From Methanobrevibacter sp. (lineage in GTDB: Archaea > Methanobacteriota > Methanobacteria > Methanobacteriales > Methanobacteriaceae): a stretch of DNA of 64,000 bases. The stretch spans positions 22,144 to 86,143 of the forward strand of contig JAFUIW010000116.1 in the NCBI GenBank assembly GCA_017473945.1. The letters run 5' to 3'. Each line of letters starts with the position of its first letter. Position 1 is the first letter of the stretch. Shown here piece by piece: positions 54,686 through 62,115 of the stretch. Both the position numbers and the translations under genes were made by a program. The notes under the pieces are model-generated. The model did not search any database. It was not told the origin of the DNA and saw nothing but the letters and a program-made list of their open reading frames with translations.

Positions 54686-56257
54686 TTACCTATTTTTTTC
54701 ATATAAATATATGGTATCAATATTTTTAATTTCTGAATAGTTTTCTAGATTGTTCAGTTTGGCATTTGAAATATAATATGTCACGTTGCTTTCCTGAATC
54801 TTATCAATTTGTGATGACGGTATTCCTACAACATTGTCTCCGATCCACCAGCGGTAAGGCCTTACGTTGTACACTCCAATATCAATGTCATGATAATCGG
54901 GATTGATATCCATTATATATTCAGAAATTTTTTCTGTTGCAGTATATTTGTCTGTAGGTTCAAATGTTTCGGTAAATGCGAATCCCTGAATAATAAATAA
55001 ACAAATTAATATCACAGGGATAATGTTTCTGTTTATTTTAATATTTTCTTGAATAATGCTCACTGATTTAAGTATGAAGTAAATCAACGGCGGAAATATT
55101 GGAAGGATATATCGGTTAACTTTAATGCTGTAATAGCTGAAAAATATGAAGTTTGCCAATATCCAGGCAATCATCATGTATCCAGTTTTATTTTCACTTT
55201 CTTTTCCAATCAGATACAATCCCAATAAAATAATTAGGGTTGTTAAAACGGAGCTTATCCTGGTGTAGGTCAATATTGCAATTAAAAATATTGCTAGTGG
55301 AATAATATGTTTCCGGTTTAAATCGGGTTTATTGTCTTTTAACCAAAGCACCGCTCCGAGAATTATTAGTATAAACGGCACCCATGATAATATTGTTGGA
55401 TTTTCCAATACTGGATTTCCTTCAAAAACAGTATGGGAGTTTGAAATGAAATTGGGCAGGTTAAAAAGATAATATCCTAATTCTGTATTGTATGCGGGAT
55501 CGGTATTGGCCCCCTGTTTTCCAGCAATTCCGTTTGCCATTTGTGATGCCGCACCGAACTGTCCGTGGCCCATTATAAGTACTGTTGCCAAAATTATGAT
55601 TGTGATTATAATTCCGATTATAATGCCTTGTTTGATATATTTCCAGTCTTTTGCATCGATTTTAAATCCTTTTTGATATAAATAATAAAGCAATAATGGC
55701 GGCACTGTTAAAATGAGGGTGTATCTTGTGAAAAATGCAATGGCACAGATTGGAATTGCGTATCTGTAATATTTCGGGTTTTTGTTAATTGCTATTATCG
55801 TAAACAATGCAAACCATATTGTCATTCCCACTGCAGGCACATCCAATGTACCGTTTGCAAGCCATGTTAGACTAAGTGAAGTTGTTGAATAGATTATTGC
55901 TCCGCATAAGCTTAAGTTTTCATCGTAGTATTGTTTGAATAAAAAATAAATTCCGAAATTTCCCAGTATTGCAAATAGTCCAGTTACTATGAATATTGCT
56001 AATTTGTCAACCAAACCGAACTGGAACAGGATTGATGTTAGAAAACAGATTAAAGGTGACAGATAGATGAATTCTGTTATTCCTCTATTTGTTCCAGTAT
56101 AATATAAGGCATTAAGAAGATAAATATATACGTCAGAACAGCTCACGCCCACTTTAACGTTGAAGTTAATGTAATGAATAACCAGAATGCTACTGAAAAT
56201 TAGTAGGAATAACAGGTAATACTTATCTTTATTTTTAATATTGAACTCTTCTAACAT
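54686..56257 (-). CDS. membrane glycosyltransferase, GT39/PMT-like
   Basis: 523 residues with about 11 membrane helices and a short external C-terminus. The first external loop after helix 1 has SCSDVYIYLLNALYYTGTN, with the Asp expected in GT-C enzymes, and SLTWLANGTLDVPAVGM is the second loop. Such enzymes move a sugar from a polyprenyl-phosphate donor to protein or lipid outside the cell. Donor and acceptor unknown. Near the nonulosonic-acid-like genes, so a surface glycan role is plausible. Confidence 0.7.
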   Translation of the reverse strand: MLEEFNIKNKDKYYLLFLLIFSSILVIHYINFNVKVGVSCSDVYIYLLNALYYTGTNRGITEFIYLSPLICFLTSILFQFGLVDKLAIFIVTGLFAILGNFGIYFLFKQYYDENLSLCGAIIYSTTSLSLTWLANGTLDVPAVGMTIWFALFTIIAINKNPKYYRYAIPICAIAFFTRYTLILTVPPLLLYYLYQKGFKIDAKDWKYIKQGIIIGIIITIIILATVLIMGHGQFGAASQMANGIAGKQGANTDPAYNTELGYYLFNLPNFISNSHTVFEGNPVLENPTILSWVPFILIILGAVLWLKDNKPDLNRKHIIPLAIFLIAILTYTRISSVLTTLIILLGLYLIGKESENKTGYMMIAWILANFIFFSYYSIKVNRYILPIFPPLIYFILKSVSIIQENIKINRNIIPVILICLFIIQGFAFTETFEPTDKYTATEKISEYIMDINPDYHDIDIGVYNVRPYRWWIGDNVVGIPSSQIDKIQESNVTYYISNAKLNNLENYSEIKNIDTIYLYEKNR

Positions 56258-56294
56258 TATCTTATTATTTGTTGGTTGTATTTATTAATCTTTG

Positions 56295-57137
56295 TTAAAA
56301 TGTTCCGAATATGAATGAAACAAAAGCTATGAGCATTCCTATTTTTAGATATTTTGAAACTTTTCCTGCAGTAATCCTGTCCTGATTTCTAATGATTAGT
56401 ACAGCTGAGTAGATAAATAATATCACGGCTATTGCAATTACAATCAGATAATAGAATCCGAAAACATGGTAGTAATAAAGAAGAGGACATAATGCGCAAT
56501 CAACGATTATTAAAAGGAATGCCAAAATGGAAGTTGCCTTTTCGCCACATATGATTGGCAATGTTTTAGCACCTTCAGATTTATCTCCTTCCATATCCTC
56601 AATGTCTTTTACAAGTTCACGTGCGGTTGTCATGACAAATGCAAAGAATCCTAAAAATATTGATGTTGAAATAATTGTTGGATTATTTAATGTAAATCCT
56701 GCAAAAACAAACCCAAGTCCTGTCATAAGTCCCACTGTTAGGTTTCCAATGAGAGGTGTTGCTTTTAATTTGTATGCATATAGATAAAGAAGAATATCTG
56801 CAATTAAAACAATGACAAATGGAATCCAATTGCTTGTCATATAACTTATTAGGAATCCGCAGAATGTTGCAAGTAAAAATAACAGATATCCATAATTCCG
56901 ACCGCCTTTCAGTGAAATTCTTCCAGACGGTATTGGACGTTCAGGTTTATTGATTAAGTCGATTTGATAATCGAAATAGTCATTTATCACATTTCCAGCC
57001 GCAGTTTCTAAAAATACTGCAAGCATTGCAAGAATTATGGGTAAATTAAGGCTTCTGTCAATAATTGCTATTAGGATTACAGCTATTGCGCCCATCACTG
57101 CATTTCCAGGCCTCATTATTTCAACATATGGATTCAT
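56295..57137 (-). CDS. digeranylgeranylglyceryl phosphate synthase (UbiA family)
   Basis: 280 residues, eight or nine membrane helices. First Asp motif NDYFDYQIDLINKPERPIPSG and second KDIEDMEGDKSEGAKTLP are diagnostic of DGGGP synthase, the second ether-link step in archaeal lipids. Length fits. Stand-alone gene, divergent from the inositol phosphate synthase (also lipid-related, 137 nt apart). Confidence 0.9.
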   Translation of the reverse strand: MNPYVEIMRPGNAVMGAIAVILIAIIDRSLNLPIILAMLAVFLETAAGNVINDYFDYQIDLINKPERPIPSGRISLKGGRNYGYLLFLLATFCGFLISYMTSNWIPFVIVLIADILLYLYAYKLKATPLIGNLTVGLMTGLGFVFAGFTLNNPTIISTSIFLGFFAFVMTTARELVKDIEDMEGDKSEGAKTLPIICGEKATSILAFLLIIVDCALCPLLYYYHVFGFYYLIVIAIAVILFIYSAVLIIRNQDRITAGKVSKYLKIGMLIAFVSFIFGTF

Positions 57138-57274
57138 TATTTTTTCCTCAAATGATTTATTAATTAAAAGGTATACAAATAAAGCATAATTTTATAAAGT
57201 ATACTATATAACATAATATTAGTATTTTATTTAATAAAAATTATTACTGATTAAATTTTTAGCTGGTGTTAAAT

Positions 57275-58369
57275 TTGGATAAAATTAAAATAGCTATTGT
57301 TGGAATAGGTAACTGTGCAAGTTCACTTATTCAAGGAATTCATTATTATGATGGTAAAAAACCAGAAGATGCAATAGGCCTCATGCACTGGGAGATTGGA
57401 GGATACAAACCTAGTGATATTGATGTTGTTGCAGCTTTTGACGTAGATGCTAGAAAAGTTGGAAAAACTATTGATGAAGCAATTTTTGCAAAACCTAATT
57501 GTACAACTGTTTTCCAAGAGGATATTCCCAAATATGATGTTAAAGTAAGTATGGGTCATGTTTTAGACGGTGTTGCTGAACACATGTCCAATTATGATGA
57601 TGAATATACTTTTGTAGTTAGTGATGCAGAACCTGTTGATGTGGTTTCCGTTTTAAAAGAAAGCGGTGCTGAAATATTAGTCAACTATTTGCCTGTAGGA
57701 TCTGAAGAGGCTGCAAGATATTATGCGCAATGTGCTCTTGATGCAGGAATTGCATATGTAAACTGTATGCCAGTATTCATTGTAAGTGATGATGAATGGG
57801 ATGCAAAATTCAGAGAAAAAGGTATACCTATTGTCGGTGACGATATTAAAGCTCAAATTGGAGCTACCATTACTCACAGAACACTAGCTAGTTTATTCAT
57901 GGACAGAGGTGTTAAGTTAGATAAAACTTATCAAATTAACACTGGAGGTAACACTGACTTCTTGAATATGCTCAATCGTGAAAGACTCGACTCCAAAAAG
58001 GAATCCAAAACAGAAGCTGTTCAATCTGTTTTAGATGAAAGAATGGATGATCGTGATATTCACATAGGTCCAAGTGATTATGTCCCATGGCAAAACGATA
58101 ACAAATTATGTTTCCTCAGAATGGAAGGACGTACATTTGGTGATGTTCCAATGAACATTGAACTCAGATTAAGTGTGGAAGACTCTCCAAACTCTGCAGG
58201 ATGTGTGATTGATGCAGTAAGATGCTGTAAAATAGGTTTAGAAAGAGGCATTGGTGGTCAATTGACTTCTATTTCTTCATACACTATGAAACATCCTCCT
58301 GTACAGTTCACTGATGATGAAGCATATGAAAATGTTGAAAAATTCATTTCTGGCGAATTAGAAAGATAA
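57275..58369 (+). CDS. ino1: myo-inositol-1-phosphate synthase
   Basis: 364 residues; converts glucose 6-phosphate to inositol 1-phosphate for archaetidylinositol. NAD fold IAIVGIGNCASSLIQG, VDVVSVLKESGAEILVNYLPVGSEEAARYYAQ, VGDDIKAQIGATITHR and NTGGNTDFLNM are family signatures. TTG start at 57275 follows GGTG (57265-57268); a GTG at 57266 is the alternative. Confidence 0.92.
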   Translation: MDKIKIAIVGIGNCASSLIQGIHYYDGKKPEDAIGLMHWEIGGYKPSDIDVVAAFDVDARKVGKTIDEAIFAKPNCTTVFQEDIPKYDVKVSMGHVLDGVAEHMSNYDDEYTFVVSDAEPVDVVSVLKESGAEILVNYLPVGSEEAARYYAQCALDAGIAYVNCMPVFIVSDDEWDAKFREKGIPIVGDDIKAQIGATITHRTLASLFMDRGVKLDKTYQINTGGNTDFLNMLNRERLDSKKESKTEAVQSVLDERMDDRDIHIGPSDYVPWQNDNKLCFLRMEGRTFGDVPMNIELRLSVEDSPNSAGCVIDAVRCCKIGLERGIGGQLTSISSYTMKHPPVQFTDDEAYENVEKFISGELER

Positions 58370-58370
58370 T

Positions 58371-58402
58371 TTTTCAAATTTTCTATTTTTTACTTTTTTT
58401 TT
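58371..58402 (+). terminator. T-rich terminator after ino1
   Basis: Several T runs (5, 5 and 9 bases) just past the stop. Confidence 0.45.
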
Positions 58403-58537
58403 AAATATTTCTCATAACCATTTTTTTGCATTTTTTAAACTATATAGTATTACCATTTTATATATTACAAAAAACATATATTATAGTTGGATATTTATTG
58501 ATTATTTATTAATGGAAATTAAAAGAGGTGTAAAAGA

Positions 58538-60259
58538 ATGGCAAAAGTAAGATTTACAGAAACAGCACTTCGTGATGCTCACCAATCTTTACTTGCAACT
58601 AGGATGAGAACAAGGGACATGATTCCTATTGCAGAAGAGATGGATAATGTTGGATATTTCTCTGTTGAAGCTTGGGGTGGAGCTACTTTTGATACTTGTA
58701 TTAGATTTTTGAATGAAGACCCTTGGGAAAGATTAAGGCAACTGAAATCTGAATTCAACAAAACTCCTATTCAAATGCTGTTAAGAGGACAAAATTTAGT
58801 AGGTTATAAACATTATCCTGATGATATTGTAACTAAATTCGTTGAAAAATCATATGAAAATGGTGTTGATGTTTTCAGGATTTTTGATGCTTTGAATGAT
58901 ATAAGAAACATGGAAAAAGCAATTAAAGTTGCAAAAGACCAGGGAGCACATGTGCAGGGAACAATAAGTTATACCATAAGTCCAGTGCATTCAATTGACA
59001 ATTTTGTAGATCTTGCAAAAGACCTTGAAGCGCTTGATTGTGATTCTGTCGCTATCAAGGATATGGCAGGTTTGATTACTCCATCTGCAGCATATGAATT
59101 GGTTTCAAAACTAAAAGAAGAAACTGATTTGCTTGTGGATTTGCATTGTCACTGTACAAGTGGTATGACTCCAATCAGTTATTATGCTGCATGTCAGGCT
59201 GGAGTGGACATTTTGGACACAGCTATTTCACCTCTCGCTTGGGGAACAAGTCAACCTCCTACAGAAAGTATGGTTGCAGCTCTTCAGGGAACTGAATTTG
59301 ACACAGGTCTTGATTTAAACTTATTGACTCACATTAAAAAATACTTTGAAGATATCAAAGAGAAGTATCACTGCATTTTGGATCCAATTTCCGAAAGTGT
59401 TGATGCTGATGTATTGTTATATCAAATTCCTGGAGGAATGCTTTCAAACCTCATTTCCCAGCTCAAAGCTCAAGGAGCAATGGACAGATATGAAGACGTA
59501 TTGGATGAGATGCCAAGAGTAAGAAAAGACATGGGATATCCTCCTCTTGTAACTCCAACAAGTCAGATTGTGGGTACTCAGGCTGTACAGAATGTTTTAG
59601 CAGGTGAAAGATACAAAATCGTATCCAACGAAGTTAAAGATTACATGAAAGGAATGTACGGTAAACCACCAGCTCCTGTTGATGAAGAGATTTCCAATAA
59701 CATCATCAATAAAGATGAGGTAATTGACTGCAGACCTGCTGATTTGATTGAACCTGAATTTGATAAATTTAAAGCTGAAGGTGAAGAGGAAGGATTCATA
59801 GAATCTGATGAAGATGTATTGACTTATGCATTGTATCCTACAGTGGCTCCGAAATTCCTCATGGGTAAAGCCGAAGAGGAAAAACTTTGTCCTAAAGTTG
59901 ATGATGATAATTCTGTTGAAGAGGATGCAATTCCAACTGACTATACTGTTGACGTTGACGGAGACATATTTGAAGTCAGAATCATGCCTACAGGTTTTGT
60001 TGATCCTGACAGTGAAGAGGATGCTCCTGTTGTTTATGAAGAAGGAACAGTATTCACTTCTATGCAAGGTAACATAATCAAACTTTCAGTTGAAGTTGGA
60101 GACAAAGTCACTGCTGGAACTCCAATATGTGTTCTAGAAGCTATGAAAATGGAAAATAACATCGAGGCAGACCACGATGGTGTTGTAACTGACATTCTCG
60201 TGGAACCGGGTGATGCAGTAGCTGTCGGTGATGGACTAATGGTTATTAAAGACGAATAA
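58538..60259 (+). CDS. pycB: pyruvate carboxylase subunit B
   Basis: 573 residues. N-terminal carboxyltransferase barrel: TALRDAHQSLLATRMRTRDM, GGATFDTCIRFLNEDPWERLR, KDMAGLITP, DLHCHCTSGM metal motif, PLAWGTSQPPTESM. C-terminal biotinyl domain with Lys537 in EAMKMEN. Makes oxaloacetate for the incomplete reductive citrate route of methanogens with PycA (not in window). GAGGTG before the ATG. Confidence 0.95.
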   Translation: MAKVRFTETALRDAHQSLLATRMRTRDMIPIAEEMDNVGYFSVEAWGGATFDTCIRFLNEDPWERLRQLKSEFNKTPIQMLLRGQNLVGYKHYPDDIVTKFVEKSYENGVDVFRIFDALNDIRNMEKAIKVAKDQGAHVQGTISYTISPVHSIDNFVDLAKDLEALDCDSVAIKDMAGLITPSAAYELVSKLKEETDLLVDLHCHCTSGMTPISYYAACQAGVDILDTAISPLAWGTSQPPTESMVAALQGTEFDTGLDLNLLTHIKKYFEDIKEKYHCILDPISESVDADVLLYQIPGGMLSNLISQLKAQGAMDRYEDVLDEMPRVRKDMGYPPLVTPTSQIVGTQAVQNVLAGERYKIVSNEVKDYMKGMYGKPPAPVDEEISNNIINKDEVIDCRPADLIEPEFDKFKAEGEEEGFIESDEDVLTYALYPTVAPKFLMGKAEEEKLCPKVDDDNSVEEDAIPTDYTVDVDGDIFEVRIMPTGFVDPDSEEDAPVVYEEGTVFTSMQGNIIKLSVEVGDKVTAGTPICVLEAMKMENNIEADHDGVVTDILVEPGDAVAVGDGLMVIKDE

Positions 60260-60262
60260 CCA

Positions 60263-60281
60263 TTTTTTATTTCTTTTTTTT
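60263..60281 (+). terminator. T-rich terminator after pycB
   Basis: Runs of 6 and 8 T directly after the stop. Confidence 0.45.
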
Positions 60282-60363
60282 AGATAAGTTTAAAGTTACT
60301 TAACAATTTAAATATTCTTGTTTTTAAATTAATTTTATATTTTAGTAGTTGTATGGTGATATT

Positions 60364-61365
60364 ATGAAAGACATATTTGATGAATGTCAATTTGGAGAGT
60401 TAAAGCTTAACAGCCGTATTGTCAGAACAGGAACTTGGGAAACAGAAACTGAAGATGGTGGATTTCTATCTCCAGCCGCCTATGATAAGTACGAAAAAAT
60501 TGCTTCTAGCGGTGTTGGTTTAATAATTTCAGAAATGTTTGTGCTAGACCACAAGGACCGTTTTGCACCATATTCCGCAAACTTGAATTATGTCGGTTTT
60601 GTTAAAGAGTATAAGATGATAACCGACATCTGTCACAATTATGATATTCCAATCCTTGGGCAATTGGCGTTCTTTTACTATGATGACGGTGACAATCAAA
60701 AGGCAGAACCAAACGATTTAAAAATTGAAGGAATCAGAAAACTTCAGGCAGAAGTCATAATGGCTGCTAAAAAATTCTCATTTGCAGGTTTTGACGGGAT
60801 GCAAATTGATGTTGGAAACAATTTCTATCTGACACGTTTCATAAATCCTTACTTCAATCAAAGAAAAGACCAATATGGCGGAAGCACTGAAAATCGTGTA
60901 AGAATTGTCTCTGAAATCATTAAGGTTATTAAGAAAACAATGCCTGATTTTCATGTAAGCATCAGAATCAATCCTTGGGATGTGAGAAAGGATGGAATGA
61001 CTGCTGAAGAAAGTCTTAAGGTTGCAAAGGAATTGGAACTGGCCGGTGCTGACAGCATTCAGCTGACGGCACGTACCATTTCTTACCTTTATGACGGACG
61101 TGAAAAAAATCCATTTTTGGTATATGTGGACAATCTGATTGATGAGATTGACATTCCGGTAATTTTAGGAGGATCTTTAAGAGACATGAAATCAATGAAT
61201 GATGTTTTAAACCATTCCAATGTGGAGTTCATGTCAATGTCCAAGCCGTTTGTGGCCCAGGCTGACTTTTTGACAGAATGGAAAGCTAATGGTGAAGGGG
61301 TTTCAATCTGTCAAAGCTGCAACAATTGTTACTCTAAAAAAACTAGTACTTGTTTTAAGTATTAA
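60364..61365 (+). CDS. OYE-family flavin oxidoreductase with C-terminal Cys cluster
   Basis: 333 residues; FMN barrel of the old yellow enzyme/2,4-dienoyl-CoA reductase family (KLNSRIVRTGTWETETEDG, GFDGMQIDVGNNFYLTRFINP, DQYGGSTENRVRIVSEII). The C-terminus CQSCNNCYSKKTSTC has the spacing of the 4Fe-4S site of 2,4-dienoyl-CoA reductase, but the NADPH-binding domain that follows in those enzymes is absent. Ribosome site GGTGAT supports the ATG at 60364. Electron partner and substrate unknown. Confidence 0.82.
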   Translation: MKDIFDECQFGELKLNSRIVRTGTWETETEDGGFLSPAAYDKYEKIASSGVGLIISEMFVLDHKDRFAPYSANLNYVGFVKEYKMITDICHNYDIPILGQLAFFYYDDGDNQKAEPNDLKIEGIRKLQAEVIMAAKKFSFAGFDGMQIDVGNNFYLTRFINPYFNQRKDQYGGSTENRVRIVSEIIKVIKKTMPDFHVSIRINPWDVRKDGMTAEESLKVAKELELAGADSIQLTARTISYLYDGREKNPFLVYVDNLIDEIDIPVILGGSLRDMKSMNDVLNHSNVEFMSMSKPFVAQADFLTEWKANGEGVSICQSCNNCYSKKTSTCFKY

Positions 61366-61387
61366 ACAAGTATTTTAACTTTTTTTT
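61348..61387 (+). terminator. hairpin and T run at the OYE gene end
   Basis: 8-bp stem ACTTGTTT / AAACAAGT (61348-61355, 61364-61371) overlapping the stop codon, 8-base loop, then a T-rich tail with eight T near 61380-61387. Looks like an intrinsic terminator. Confidence 0.6.
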
Positions 61388-61478
61388 AAAACATTATGTT
61401 AAAATATTATTACGATTTCGAAAATATGGGTAAATCTGTTAGTAATATTTATTTAACTTCTTTGTAAAGTATTTTTAA

Positions 61479-61697
61479 CCTTTTATTCATGTTAATATAA
61501 GTCATGCAAATTCCATTAAAGAAAAAGGGTTACAAATAGCGGATTTAATTGCATGGTCAACTTTTCAAAGTTTAGAACATAATAATTCTGAATTTATTGG
61601 TTTATATAAGAATAAAGACATTTTTGAAGTTTTTAATAATGTTAAAAATAGAAATTTGCAGACTGAAGAACCTATATGTCACCTAATTGACCTATGA
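61479..61697 (+). pseudogene. C-terminal fragment of a DUF3800 gene
   Basis: Open frame of 72 codons without a usable start after an in-frame stop at 61476. It reads HANSIKEKGLQIADLIAWST ... FIGLYKNKDIFEVFNNV, the C-terminal pattern (KGLQIADLIAW) of DUF3800 proteins, which are RNase-H-like and usually 220-300 residues. The N-terminal two thirds are missing. The frame ends inside the predicted RNA. Confidence 0.7.
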
Positions 61698-61747
61698 AAT
61701 TTAATTTCATGGAAAGTCGCCACCTGTGGTGATGAGGGCGTATAGGT
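61670..61747 (+). ncRNA. structured RNA candidate, three-way junction, DUF3800-linked
   Basis: Three helices fit one 78-base fold. P1: ACCTATA (61670-61676) with TATAGGT (61741-61747). P2: CC-ATGAAAT (61691-61700, T93 bulged) with ATTTCAT-GG (61704-61712), loop TTA. P3: CGCCACC (61718-61724) with GGT (61728-61730) and GGCG (61737-61740), loop TGT and a six-base bulge GATGAG. G/C content is well above its surroundings. I recall published RNA motifs named for association with DUF3800 genes; the link here fits them, but the family was not checked. Confidence 0.65.
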
Positions 61748-62115
61748 TGAACCAATATTTGGCTTTTACCTTCCAATCTTTCATATGTTATGTAGTATTT
61801 GAAGTATATAAACATGTTCATTAAGTAATTTGAAATAATTATTTAGTTTATTTTTTAAAATTGGATTTTTAAAATCGTTATTTTATAATAATACTGTATT
61901 TTTAATAGTTTTCATTGAAACTTAGACAAAAATTAGTCGTACAAACAAAACTTGTTTTAATAGGGTTAGTTTGGTAGTTAAACATAATATATTGGTTTGC
62001 GAAGTGTTCTTGTTAAAGTAGTCTCTATTGTTCTTAAATTAGTTTAATACATTTTAAATAAATTTAAATATTTTGTTAAAGATAATTTTTTTTGTATAAA
62101 ATTTTGAGGATAACT
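61748..62115. other. AT-rich leader region of the adhesin-like gene
   Basis: 368 bases without a gene. TATA-like stretches near 62050-62070 (TTTAAATAAATTTAAATATT) may form the promoter of the following gene. Nothing else seen. Confidence 0.5.

Noticed and set aside
61670..61747. A riboswitch for the adhesin-like gene
   Set aside because: It lies about 370 bases upstream with an A/T-rich promoter-like region in between, and overlaps the DUF3800 fragment; linkage with that fragment is stronger.
61670..61747. A tRNA or a box C/D RNA
   Set aside because: No cloverleaf or T-loop sequence is present. TGATGA at 61730-61735 resembles a C box, but no matching D box (CTGA) is placed to pair with it.
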